Of a DNA stretch of 64,000 nucleotides, positions 34,061-44,000 are shown in pieces. The stretch spans positions 4,445,501-4,509,500 of the forward strand of contig NZ_CP130630.1 of the NCBI RefSeq assembly GCF_030551255.1, read 5' to 3'. The translations under genes were made by a program, and so were the position numbers. Position 1 is the stretch's first letter. Every line of letters begins with the position of its first letter. Source of the stretch: Streptomyces sp. NL15-2K. Its GTDB lineage: Bacteria > Actinomycetota > Actinomycetes > Streptomycetales > Streptomycetaceae. The notes beneath the pieces were generated by a model. It had not been told where the DNA came from. It was given only the letters and a program-made list of their open reading frames with translations, and did no database searches.

Positions 34061-34937
34061 CAACACCGAGACCATCACCGAGAGCATCTACGACGGCGCC
34101 AAGACCCCCACCGTCATCGCCGACGGCGTCGACATCGTCTACCGGGTCAACGGCACCGGCGCCGGACGCGGCTCCGCGACCGCCGCCCTCAACCGCATGC
34201 TGCGCCGCAAGCAGGCCGAGAAGGCGGCCGGCGTGCGCAAGGTGCACGCGGTGAAGAACGTGTCGTTCGTCGCGTACAAGGGCGAGGCGATCGGCCTGAT
34301 CGGCACCAACGGCTCCGGCAAGTCGACCCTGCTCAAGGCGGTGGCGGGCCTGCTCCCGGTGGAGAACGGACGCATCTTCACCGACGGCCAGCCCTCCCTC
34401 CTCGGCGTCAACGCGGCCCTGATGAACGACCTGACCGGCGAGCGCAACGTCCACCTCGGCGGCCTCGCCATGGGCATGTCCCGCGAGCAGGTCAGGGACC
34501 GTTACCAGGAGATCGTCGACTTCTCCGGCATCAACGAGAAGGGCGACTTCATCACCCTCCCGATGCGGACGTACTCCTCCGGCATGGCCGCCCGGCTGCG
34601 CTTCTCCATCGCCGCCGCCAAGGACCACGACGTCCTCCTCATCGACGAGGCGCTGGCGACGGGCGACCGCTCCTTCCAGAAGCGTTCCGAGGAGCGCATC
34701 CGCGAGCTGCGCAAGCACGCGGGCACGGTCTTCCTGGTCAGCCACAGCAACAAGTCGATCCGCGACACCTGCGACCGGGTGCTGTGGCTGGAGCGCGGCG
34801 AGCTGCGCATGGACGGGCCGACGGAGGAGGTGCTGGAGGCGTACGAGGCATTCACGGGCGGCCCGGACAAGGCCGCGCAGGCCAAGCCCGAGCCGAAGCC
34901 TCAGCCGAAGCCCAAGGCGGTGCCTCTTTCATCATGA
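34053..34937 (+). CDS. ABC polysaccharide/teichoic acid export ATPase (TagH-like)
   Basis: A 294-residue ATPase. The Walker A is GTNGSGKST, the signature motif is YSSGMAARLRF and Walker B is VLLIDEALATGD. The short C-terminus ends in a PKPQPKPK-rich tail, so it lacks the long carbohydrate-binding domain found on some O-antigen ATPases. The GTG start overlaps the permease stop by 8 bp. It powers export by the TagG-like permease. An intervening GT2-TagF gene begins about 110 bp later on the same strand. Confidence 0.9.
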   Translation: MADNTETITESIYDGAKTPTVIADGVDIVYRVNGTGAGRGSATAALNRMLRRKQAEKAAGVRKVHAVKNVSFVAYKGEAIGLIGTNGSGKSTLLKAVAGLLPVENGRIFTDGQPSLLGVNAALMNDLTGERNVHLGGLAMGMSREQVRDRYQEIVDFSGINEKGDFITLPMRTYSSGMAARLRFSIAAAKDHDVLLIDEALATGDRSFQKRSEERIRELRKHAGTVFLVSHSNKSIRDTCDRVLWLERGELRMDGPTEEVLEAYEAFTGGPDKAAQAKPEPKPQPKPKAVPLSS

Positions 34938-35046
34938 GGGGGAGTCCCTCGTGAGGCGCACCCCGCCCACCCCTTTCCTCACATTGATGCCAATATGACC
35001 GAAGAGGGTGCACCGGGAGCGAAGCCGAAGCGAAGGAGTCCCTGCG

Positions 35047-37302
35047 ATGCCCGAGCTCAGCGTCATAGTCCACGGGCCGAACACGCAGGGACACCTGGCC
35101 GGACTCCTCGACTCCCTGGCCGCCGTACCGCTGCCGGGCGTCGAGGTGATCGTGGCCGCGGTCGGCGCCTGGGCCCAGGACACGGCCCAGGCGCACGCGG
35201 CTCCCGAGACGCTGGTGCTGCCCCTGCCGGACGGGACGGACGACGCGGCGGCCCGGGCGGCGGGCGCCGCGCGGGCGTCCGGCCGCTGGCTGCACTTCGT
35301 CCACGCCAAGGACGGCCTGCCCCCGGGCGCCCCGCGCACGGTCGCCGAGCGTGCCGCGGAGCTGCCGGACGAGGTGGACGTCCTCCTCTTCGACCACGTC
35401 CACAGCGCCTGGGACACGCCCGCGCTGCCCAGCCGGGACGGCCGCCTCCTCGCCCGCGCGGGCCGCACCGACCGGACCCTCGACGACGCCGCGAGACTCC
35501 TCCGCCTGACCCCGCTGCTGGGCAACCGCGCGATCCGCACGGACTTCTGGCGGACGTACGAGGACCAGCTCACCGATCAACTCCCCCATCCGCTCACCCC
35601 GGGGGGACCCCCACGCCGCCTCACCACGGACGACGAGCCGTTCACCGCCTACACCACCCTCCTCCTCGCGGACCGCATCGCCTGCCTGAACCAAGTCGCG
35701 TACGAGGACCGCCGCCTGCGCCCCGAGAGCCTCCCGCCGCGCACCGCACACCAGTACTACGCGCTCATCGACCGCTACGAACGACTCCTCACCCGCACCG
35801 AGGACCGCCCCGCCCCCCACGCCGTCCTCTACGACGTCATGGTCCGCGACTGTCTGCGCACCTTCGCCCGCGCCGACCTGCCGGAACCGGTGGCGCGGGA
35901 GTTCTTCCGCCGGGCGTCGCAGGCGGCCGTACGCCACCGCCCCGAGAACCACCGGCCCCCCTCCGGCCCCGAGGGCATGCGCCGGGCCCTCCTGGAAGAA
36001 GGCGCCTACACCAGGTACCGCGCCTTCCAGACCGCCAACCGGGCGCGCCGCGCGGTGAGATCGACCCTCAGGGACCGCAGGCGCGAAGCCGCGGCCAAGC
36101 TCCGCGACCACCAGTACCGCAGGGCGCTGAGCCGACCCGTCAACCCCGACCTGGCGGTCTTCGCCGCCTACTGGAACCGCGGGGTCGCCTGCAACCCGGC
36201 CGCGATCGCCGCCAAGCTCGCCGAACTCGCCCCGCGGATCCACCCGGTGTGGGTGGTGGCTCGGGAGCACGCCCCTCTCCTCCCACCCGGCACGGACCAC
36301 GTCACGCCCGGCACCCGCCGTTACTGGGAGACGTTGGCGAGCGCGAAGTACCTGGTCAACAACGTCAACTTCCCGAACGCCGTGGTCAAACGCCCGGACG
36401 CCGTCCACCTCCAGACCCACCACGGCACCCCCCTCAAGCGCATGGGCCTGGACCAGATGGACTTCCCGGCCGCCGCGAAGGGACTGGACTTCGACGCCCT
36501 CCTGGCCCGCGTCGACAAGTGGGACTACAGCGTCTCCGCGAACAGCCACACGACCCGCATGTGGGAGCGGGCGTACCCCTCCCGTTTCGTCTCCCTCGAC
36601 CACGGCTATCCGCGCAACGACGTCTACTACACGGCCGGAGCCGAGGAGATCCGCGTGATCCGCGCCCGCCTCGGCATCCCCCCGGGTCACCGCGCGATCC
36701 TCTACGCCCCCACCCACCGCGACTACGAGGCCGGCTGGACCCCCCGCCTCGACCTCGCCGCCCTGGCCGACCGCCTTGGCGAGGAAACGGTCCTGCTGGT
36801 CCGCGGCCACTACTTCTACGGCGGCTCGGCATCCCCCCTGACGCGCCCGCGCCGCACGGGCAGGAGCAGCCGGATCGTCGACGTCTCCTCCTACGACCCC
36901 GTCGAGGAGCTCTGCCTGGCCGCCGACGCGCTCGTCACGGACTACTCCTCGATCATGTTCGACTACGCCAACCTCGACCGCCCGATCGTCATCCACGCCG
37001 ACGACTGGGAGACGTACCGCACCACACGCGGCGTCTACTTCGACCTGATGGCCGAACCACCGGGCCAGGTCTCGCGCACCCAGGAGGAACTGACGGACAT
37101 CCTCACCACGGACGCCTGGCACGACGAGGGCGCGGCCAAGAGCCGGGCCGCCTTCCGGCGCCGGTTCTGCGAGTACGACGACGGACGCGCCGCCGAACGG
37201 GTCGTACGCCGTGTCTTCCTCGGCGAGAGCGAGGAGTCGCTGCCGCCGGTGATCCCGGTCGAGGACCGCACGCCGGCGCCCACCCCCCAGGAGGCCTCGT
37301 GA
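35047..37302 (+). CDS. Two-domain GT2-like / TagF-like polymerase (paralogue D, degenerate GT2 part)
   Basis: A 751-residue protein with AAGGAGT 7 bases before ATG 35047. The N-terminal half can be aligned with the GT2 domains of paralogues A-C, but the DDCS and D-x-DD signatures are gone: the sequences there are AAVGAWAQD and FVHAKDGLPPG. The GT2 part is therefore unlikely to be a normal sugar transferase and may be structural. The TagF-like half is intact, with HGTPLK from residue 459 and TDYSSIMFDYANLDRP near the end. Its last codons overlap the next gene (GTGA), giving coupled translation with a second GT2 protein that could replace the lost activity. Confidence 0.85.
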   Translation: MPELSVIVHGPNTQGHLAGLLDSLAAVPLPGVEVIVAAVGAWAQDTAQAHAAPETLVLPLPDGTDDAAARAAGAARASGRWLHFVHAKDGLPPGAPRTVAERAAELPDEVDVLLFDHVHSAWDTPALPSRDGRLLARAGRTDRTLDDAARLLRLTPLLGNRAIRTDFWRTYEDQLTDQLPHPLTPGGPPRRLTTDDEPFTAYTTLLLADRIACLNQVAYEDRRLRPESLPPRTAHQYYALIDRYERLLTRTEDRPAPHAVLYDVMVRDCLRTFARADLPEPVAREFFRRASQAAVRHRPENHRPPSGPEGMRRALLEEGAYTRYRAFQTANRARRAVRSTLRDRRREAAAKLRDHQYRRALSRPVNPDLAVFAAYWNRGVACNPAAIAAKLAELAPRIHPVWVVAREHAPLLPPGTDHVTPGTRRYWETLASAKYLVNNVNFPNAVVKRPDAVHLQTHHGTPLKRMGLDQMDFPAAAKGLDFDALLARVDKWDYSVSANSHTTRMWERAYPSRFVSLDHGYPRNDVYYTAGAEEIRVIRARLGIPPGHRAILYAPTHRDYEAGWTPRLDLAALADRLGEETVLLVRGHYFYGGSASPLTRPRRTGRSSRIVDVSSYDPVEELCLAADALVTDYSSIMFDYANLDRPIVIHADDWETYRTTRGVYFDLMAEPPGQVSRTQEELTDILTTDAWHDEGAAKSRAAFRRRFCEYDDGRAAERVVRRVFLGESEESLPPVIPVEDRTPAPTPQEAS

Positions 37303-38960
37303 ACCCGGATGTCACCGTGACGGTCATCGTCCACAACGACGCCGAACGCCTCCCCCGCGCGGTCGCCTCGGTCCGCCGCCAGACCCACCCCCACATCGAG
37401 ATCATCATCAGCGACGACCACTCGACGGACGAGACACCCGCGGTGGCAAGGGAGTTGGCGGCTCAGGACCCCCGTATCCAGCTCCTCCGCCTGCCCGAGA
37501 ACAGCGGCGGTTGCAGCGCCCCGCGCAACCGGGCGCTGGAGATCGCCCGGGCGCCGTATCTGATGTTCCTGGACAGCGACGACGAACTCACGGACGAGTC
37601 GGTCGAGTCGCTGCTCGCCGCCCACCGCGAGCAGGAGATCGACTTCGCGATGGGCGCGGTGCAGCGGGTCAGGGCGGACACCGGCCGCCGCTCGACGTGG
37701 ATGCGGCACCTGGTGACCGAGCGCCGCACCCTCGACGGCATCGGGACCGACCCCCGTCTCCTCTTCGAGCACCTGGCGACGAGCAAGATGTACGCCCGAG
37801 CCTTCCTGGACCGCCACGAGCTGCGCTTCCCCGAGGGCATCCACTACGAGGACCAGCTGTTCACGGCCCAGGCCTACTGCCTGGCGAAGTCGTTCACCGT
37901 CATCCCCGACCCGGTCTACCGGTGGTACATCGCCCCGCAGGCGGACCCGCAAGCGGCGTCGATCTCCAACCAACGCCACAAGCTCACCAACGTCCGCGAC
38001 CGCGTCCACGTGCAGCGCCTGATCGACGACTTCCTGGCCGCGTCCGGGCACGAGTCGCTGCGCGAGGACAAGGACTACAAGTTCCTCAAGCACGACTTCC
38101 GCATGTACGCCGGTGACCTGCCGTACCGCGACGAGTCATGGCTGGCGTCCTTCGCGGACCTGGTCGACCCGTACCTGGCGACGCTGACGCCCTCCGCGTA
38201 CGCCCGCCTCCCGCGCGCCGAACGCGTGGTCGTCCAGCTGGTCCGCGACCGCCGCCTGCCCGAGGCCCAGCTGGCGGCCCGCGGCCTGGGCCACTCGGTC
38301 GCACCGAGGCAGGTGACGGCGGACGGACAAGGCAGAAGCTACTGGGGCGACCACATCCCGCCCTCGGAGGACTCCCGCCGCGAACTGGACGTCACCGACC
38401 TGGACCTGGACACGCGCCCTTTCCCGAACGCCCTGTTCCGCCACGAGATCACGGAACTCAGGCACGGCCCCGGCGCCTCGCTCGACCTCACCATCCGCAC
38501 CTACGACCCCGGCCTCCGCCTCCCCGTGGGCCCCGTACGCGCAAGCCTCCTCCTGTCGCCCGGCCGACGCCGCCTGAACGTCCCCTTCCGCCTCTCCCCC
38601 CTCCGCCCCGGCGTCTTCGAGGGCCAGGTCCACCTGGACCTGGCCACGGCCCACCTCCCCCTCCAGGGCTTCGCCGGCACACGCCACCCCCTGCTCCGCC
38701 TCACCCACCACGACCTGACCCACACGTCCCTCCTCCTGGCCCCCCTGACCTTCCCGCCCCGCACCACCCAGGTCGACTACCACGCCGGCGCAACCCCGCA
38801 CCGCGTCACGGCAGAACCGGAGGGCCGCGGCCCGGGCCGCCTCCAGCTGCGATGGGAACCGGTGGGGGTGACGGCGAGGGTGATACGTCCGGTGGTACGA
38901 CGGGTGGCGCGACCGAGGGTGAGGAGCGCGGCGCGGTGGGTGCGGAGCGCGCTGAGGTGA
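37299..38960 (+). CDS. Family 2 glycosyltransferase with C-terminal beta-rich domain
   Basis: A 553-residue protein; GTG 37299 follows AGGAGG and overlaps the stop of paralogue D. Motifs are ISDDHSTDET, SGGCSAPRN and FLDSDD, with a later HYEDQLFTAQAY block. The C-terminal 200 residues look like a beta-sandwich rich in paired hydrophobic strands. It is paralogous to the gene at 21678. Tight coupling to a GT2-TagF protein with a defective GT2 domain suggests that the two work as a pair. Confidence 0.86.
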   Translation: MNPDVTVTVIVHNDAERLPRAVASVRRQTHPHIEIIISDDHSTDETPAVARELAAQDPRIQLLRLPENSGGCSAPRNRALEIARAPYLMFLDSDDELTDESVESLLAAHREQEIDFAMGAVQRVRADTGRRSTWMRHLVTERRTLDGIGTDPRLLFEHLATSKMYARAFLDRHELRFPEGIHYEDQLFTAQAYCLAKSFTVIPDPVYRWYIAPQADPQAASISNQRHKLTNVRDRVHVQRLIDDFLAASGHESLREDKDYKFLKHDFRMYAGDLPYRDESWLASFADLVDPYLATLTPSAYARLPRAERVVVQLVRDRRLPEAQLAARGLGHSVAPRQVTADGQGRSYWGDHIPPSEDSRRELDVTDLDLDTRPFPNALFRHEITELRHGPGASLDLTIRTYDPGLRLPVGPVRASLLLSPGRRRLNVPFRLSPLRPGVFEGQVHLDLATAHLPLQGFAGTRHPLLRLTHHDLTHTSLLLAPLTFPPRTTQVDYHAGATPHRVTAEPEGRGPGRLQLRWEPVGVTARVIRPVVRRVARPRVRSAARWVRSALR

Positions 38961-38996
38961 CGCCGCATGTTTCCTGGGGTCACCTCTTGAGGTACC

Positions 38997-40463
38997 TCAC
39001 CGCACCACCGCGTACAGCACCTGCCCACCCGGCCCCCGAGCCACCACCCGCAACCCCGACCACCGAACGCCGCCCCGCTCCCGATCCACCACCCACCGGA
39101 CCCCATACGCCCGCACAATCCCCCGCCGCTCCCCCACCGACGTCCCCACCGCGAAGAACCGCCGCACAGCAGCACCCCGTCGCCCCTCATCCGCCAGAAA
39201 GAAGTCGGGATACCCAGGCGCCACGGTGTACGCCCCATACGCCGGAATCTGCCGAGCCGGAAACGTCCGAGCCATCACCACGTCCCCGTACTTCACCCAC
39301 GGAGTGATCCAGTGGTACCCCACCCAGGGCGCCCGGTACTTCGCCGCCACCGCCTCCGGCAACACCCCCCGCCCCACCACGTACCCCACGGTCCCCGCCT
39401 GCGTCCACGCCCCCACGGCCAACGCCCCGGCGAGCACACAGACCCACGCCGTCCGCGAGGCCCGCGGTTCGACCACCTCCACCGCCGCAGCGACCTGCGC
39501 CGGAATCAACGCGGCCGGCAGCACCCGCCCCCACGAGTAGTCCCCGCTCACCCCACCCACCGCGAACACCCCCACCCCCAGCACAAAGAACAACACCAGC
39601 GGATCCCACCGATCCCGCCGCCACCGCAGCACCAGCGCCCCCACCCCCACCAGCACCAGCCCGAACCGCCCGACCGGATCCCGGTACAGCGCCCGATGCA
39701 CCGACCCCAGCTCCCCGCCCGCCCCGAACAACGCGAAGAAGTCGTAGTACGGCCACAACCACAGCACCACCACCCCCACCCCCAGCCCGCCTCCCAGCCG
39801 CGCCCACACGCCCCTGTCCGGCCGCGCGGCGACCACCGCGGCGACCACCGTGGCCAGCGCGCCCAGTGAGGCCACGACCCCCGAGAACTGGTGGCAGAGC
39901 AGAATCACCGCCCACAGCACCCCGAGCCCCAGCCACGTTCCCCACCCGGCCGGCCCGCGCAGCGCTCCCGCCAGCCACGCCCAGAAATGAAAAGCCAGCC
40001 CCAGCGCGAACACACTCGGATACGACACCGTCAACGCCAACGAGTTCAGCCCCAGAAACCCGCTCCACGCGAACAGCACCGGCCCCCACAGAAACAGCAG
40101 ACACAGCAACGCCAACGCCGGCGCCGCCCGGCGCGCGCTCAGCGTGCGGACGTACCGCCACACGCCCGTCACGAGCAGCCCCAGCCCCACCACGGCCCCG
40201 ATCCGCAGCACCACGAAGACCGAAAGTCCCGTCACCCGTGCGAGGCAGCCGAGCAGCAGCATCCACGGCGAGTAGTACGGACTCGGCGTGTCCGCGTCCA
40301 CGAGCGGATTCCCGGGGTGCACCAGACTGTGCCGCAGCCGCTCGATCGTCGCCGCGTGCATCCCGAGGTCACCGGCCCACGGCAGCCGCACGATCACCAG
40401 GAGCAGCAGAAGCAGCACCAGCGCGGCGCCCGCCAGGGGCGAGCTTCTAATCGCGGCGCGCAT
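38997..40463 (-). CDS. Polytopic membrane protein, GT-C-like (paralogue of the gene at 18951)
   Basis: A 488-residue membrane protein with about eleven hydrophobic segments. The first extracytoplasmic loop has AGDLGMHAATIERL and the second SPYYSPWMLLLG, the same pattern as the protein at 18951-20516. A soluble C-terminal domain of about 120 residues follows the last segment. The architecture fits a lipid-linked-sugar glycosyltransferase of the GT-C class. The start overlaps the end of the GtrA gene by 17 bp, and GtrA proteins flip polyprenyl-phosphate sugars, which would give this enzyme its donor. Confidence 0.72.
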   Translation of the reverse strand: MRAAIRSSPLAGAALVLLLLLLVIVRLPWAGDLGMHAATIERLRHSLVHPGNPLVDADTPSPYYSPWMLLLGCLARVTGLSVFVVLRIGAVVGLGLLVTGVWRYVRTLSARRAAPALALLCLLFLWGPVLFAWSGFLGLNSLALTVSYPSVFALGLAFHFWAWLAGALRGPAGWGTWLGLGVLWAVILLCHQFSGVVASLGALATVVAAVVAARPDRGVWARLGGGLGVGVVVLWLWPYYDFFALFGAGGELGSVHRALYRDPVGRFGLVLVGVGALVLRWRRDRWDPLVLFFVLGVGVFAVGGVSGDYSWGRVLPAALIPAQVAAAVEVVEPRASRTAWVCVLAGALAVGAWTQAGTVGYVVGRGVLPEAVAAKYRAPWVGYHWITPWVKYGDVVMARTFPARQIPAYGAYTVAPGYPDFFLADEGRRGAAVRRFFAVGTSVGERRGIVRAYGVRWVVDRERGGVRWSGLRVVARGPGGQVLYAVVR

Positions 40464-40908
40464 CGTGCTGGAACACCCAGGTGCGGTACACGAGGAAACG
40501 GAAGGCCGAGGCGAGCACGATCGACAGGGCCTTCACCGCATTCGACTCCAGCGGCCCGGTCAGCCCCAGTCCGTGATAGCCGACGTAGAACAGCCCGCTT
40601 TCCATGACCACACCGAGCCCGCTGAAGACGAAGAACAACCCGATCTGGCGTGGCGTACGGGCCGCCCGGTCGCGATAGGCGAAATAGCGGAAGCCCAGGT
40701 AATTGGTGCCCATGGCGACGACGCTGGCCAGCACGGTCGCGACCATGGCCCGCCACCCGAGGCCGTGCAGCAGCAGGTTGAAGACGACGAGATTCACCGC
40801 GACGCCGCTTCCGCCGACGATCCCGAAGCTCACCACCTCACGGAGGACCCGCTGCACCGACCGGACACGAGCGAGGGGAGCGGTCACTCGCTCCTCGGAG
40901 AGGTTCAC
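40447..40908 (-). CDS. GtrA-family membrane protein
   Basis: About 153 residues with four membrane helices, the usual GtrA size. Motifs are FGIVGGSGVAVNLVVF, GTNYLGFRYFAYR and KALSIVLASAFRFLVYRTWVF. GtrA proteins move polyprenyl-phosphate glucose or similar lipid sugars across the membrane for polymer decoration. I chose GTG 40908, which has GAGG upstream; a GTG at 40950 would add 14 residues. It overlaps the GT-C-like gene by 17 bp, so the two form a small operon. Confidence 0.85.
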   Translation of the reverse strand: MNLSEERVTAPLARVRSVQRVLREVVSFGIVGGSGVAVNLVVFNLLLHGLGWRAMVATVLASVVAMGTNYLGFRYFAYRDRAARTPRQIGLFFVFSGLGVVMESGLFYVGYHGLGLTGPLESNAVKALSIVLASAFRFLVYRTWVFQHDARRD

Positions 40909-40966
40909 AGTCACCTCATAAGCCTTAGCCCGAAACGGTAAGTCCTCCACTCGATTCGCCCTAAAG

Positions 40967-41006
40967 CCCGCCTAAGGCACGCCAAAACCCGCCTAAGGCA
41001 CGCCAA
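40967..41006. repeat. 19-bp direct repeat, period 21
   Basis: CCCGCCTAAGGCACGCCAA occurs exactly at 40967-40985 and 40988-41006, upstream of the GtrA gene and beside the gdh terminator. Confidence 0.92.
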
Positions 41007-41010
41007 GAAA

Positions 41011-41043
41011 GGGCGCCCCGAGCCATTCCGGCCCGGGGCGCCC
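41011..41043 (-). terminator. Terminator of gdh
   Basis: A perfect 10-bp stem (GGGCGCCCCG / CGGGGCGCCC) with a 13-base loop, followed on the minus strand by CTTTCTT. It lies 37 bp after the gdh stop codon. Confidence 0.85.
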
Positions 41044-41080
41044 TGATCGTCGTACGGCCAATGCGTCCGTCTACGAATGC

Positions 41081-44000
41081 CTACGAATGCGACCGCAACA
41101 GCGTCCGCATCGTCCGCATCGCCACCGACAGATTCGCCAGGTCGAACGTCTCCGACCCCTGGATTTCCTCCAGAGTCGTCCGCGCCCGCCCGAGGATCGC
41201 CGCGTTCTTCTCCTCCCACGCCTTGAAGCGCTGCTCGGGAGTCGACGTGCCGTTGCCCGCCGCCAGCACGTCGGCCGTGACCGCCGAGTGGGCCGCGTAC
41301 AGGTCCTCGCGGATGGAGGCGCGGGCCATGGACTGCCAGCGGTCCGCGCGGGGCAGCTCGATGATGCGTTCCATCAGCTGGGTGATGCGCAGGCGGTCGG
41401 CGAGGTCGTAGTAGACCTCGGCGACGTCCAGCGGCTCCCGGCCCATGCGGTCGCCGACCGAGACGATGTCGAGCGTGGGGAAGGCGGAGGAGAACCCGGA
41501 CACCCGGGTGGCCAGCTCGTCCGGCACGCCGGCGCCGGTCAGCTCGTCGTAGATCTTCTGGTACCACTCCAGGTCCGCGCCCTTGAGCAGCTTCGGCAGC
41601 TGCGTCCACACCTGCTCGACGCGCTCGCCGAAGAAGTCGACGGTCTCGGCGAGCTGGAGCGGCTGGGGCCGGTTGTTGAGCAGCCAGCGCGTGCCGCGTT
41701 CCACCAGGCGGCGCGAGTGCAGCCGGATCCGGGTCAGTACGGCGGCCTCGACCTGGTTGTCGAGCGCCTCGACCCCGTCCCACACGACGCCGGAGCGGAA
41801 GATGGCGCGGGCCGCGGTCTGCGCCCGCACGATCTCCTCCAGCGAGGCTCCGGTCTCCTCGCGCAGGCGGTGCAGGTAGGTCGTACCGCCCGTGTTGACC
41901 GTGTCGTTGACCAGGACGGTCGTGGTGATCTCGCGGCGCAGCGGGTGGGCGTCGATCCGCTCGGCGAACTGTTCGCGCAGGGCGCTCGGGAAGTACGCGT
42001 GCAGCAGAGCGCGCAGGTAGGGGTCGTCCGGCAGCGAGGTGTGCAGCAGCTCCTCGGCGACCGTGATCTTCGTGTACGCCAGCAGGACGGCCGTCTCCGG
42101 GCTCGTCAGGCCCTGGCCCTGGCTGAGCCGCTCGCGGATCTGACGGTCGGTGGGCAGGAACTCCAGGGCCCGGTTCAGGTGGCCCTCGCGCACCAGGTGC
42201 TTCATGAAGCGCTGCTGGGCGTGGAGCATGTCCTTGGACTGGGCCAGCGCGTTGGCGATCGCCGTGTTCTGGGCGTAGTTGTTGCGCAGGACCAGGTGGC
42301 CGACCTCGTCGGTCATCTCGGCGAGCAGCTTGTTGCGCTGCTTGACGGTCATGTCGCCGTCCGCGACCAGGCCGTTGAGCAGGATCTTGATGTTCACCTC
42401 GTGGTCGGAGGTGTCCACGCCCGCGCTGTTGTCGATGGCGTCCGTGTTGATCTTGCCGCCGTTCAGCGCGAACTCGATCCGGCCGAGCTGGGTCAGCCCC
42501 AGGTTGCCGCCCTCGCCGACGACCTTGACGCGCAGGTCGGCGCCGTCCACCCGGATCGCGTCGTTGGCCTTGTCGCCGACGTCCGCGTGGGTTTCCGTGC
42601 TCGCCTTGACGTACGTGCCGATGCCGCCGTTCCACAACAGGTCCACCGGCGCCTTGAGGATGGCCTTCATCAGCTCCGCCGGGGTCATCTTGGAGACCTT
42701 GCCCTCGATGCCGAGGGCCTGGCGGATGTGCGCGTTGACCTGGATCGCCTTGGCGGAACGGGGGAACACGCCGCCGCCCGTGGAGATGAGCTCGGTGTCG
42801 TAGTCGGCCCAGCTGGAGCGCGGCAGCTCGAAGACGCGGCGGCGCTCGGCGTAGGAGGTGGCCGCGTCCGGCTTCGGGTCGATGAAGATGTGCCGGTGGT
42901 CGAAGGCGGCGACCAGGCGGATGTGCTCGCTGAGCAGCATGCCGTTGCCGAACACGTCACCGGACATGTCGCCGATGCCGACCACCGTGAAGTCCTCGGC
43001 CTGCGTGTTCACGCCCAGCTCGCGGAAGTGCCGCTTGACGGACTCCCAGGCGCCGCGGGCGGTGATACCCATGCCCTTGTGGTCGTAGCCGGCGGAGCCG
43101 CCGGAGGCGAAGGCGTCGCCGAGCCAGAAGTTGTAGGTCTCGGCGACCTGGTTGGCGATGTCGGAGAAGGTCGCGGTGCCCTTGTCGGCGGCGACGACGA
43201 GGTAGGTGTCGTCCTCGTCGTGACGGACGACGTCGGCGGGCGGGACCACCTGGCCGGCGACCATGTTGTCGGTGATGTCGAGCAGCGCGGAGATGAAGGT
43301 CTTGTAGCTGCGGATGCCCTCCGCCATCCAGGCGTCCCGGTCGACGGCCGGGTCGGGCAGCTGCTTGGCGACGAAGCCGCCCTTGGCGCCGACGGGCACG
43401 ATGACGGTGTTCTTCACCATCTGCGCCTTCACCAGCCCGAGGATCTCGGTCCGGAAGTCCTCACGCCGGTCGGACCAGCGCAGCCCACCGCGCGCGACCT
43501 TCCCGAACCGCAGATGCACGCCTTCCACCCGCGGCGAGTACACCCAGATCTCGTACGCCGGACGCGGCGCCGGCAGATCCGGGATCATCTGCGGGTCGAA
43601 CTTCATGGAGACGTACTCGTGCCGCTTGCCGCCCGCCGCCTCCTGGAAGAAGTTCGTACGCAGCGTCGCCTTGATGACGGTCAGGAAGGACCGCAGGATC
43701 CGGTCCTCGTCGAGACTCGCCACCTGGTCGAGGGCGGCGTCCAGCTCCTCCATCAGGGCGTCGGTCAGCTCGAGGCCGGCGCGCTGCCGGTCCGGCGACA
43801 TCCGCGCCTCGAACAGCGATACGAGCAGCCGGGTGGTGTGGACGTTGTTGCGGAGGGTGTCCTCCATGTAGTCCTGGCTGAACGTCGAGCCCGCCTGGCG
43901 CAGGTACTTCGCGTACGCCCGCAGCACCATCGCCTGCCGCCAGTGCAACCCGGCGCTCAGCACGAGGGCGTTGAACCCGTCGTTCTCCGCCTGGCCGGTC

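Noticed and set aside
34995..37300. A 1321-codon frame covering paralogue D and the next GT2
   Set aside because: The first two thirds are in the wrong phase relative to paralogue D (35047-37302). Only the part from 37299 is real.
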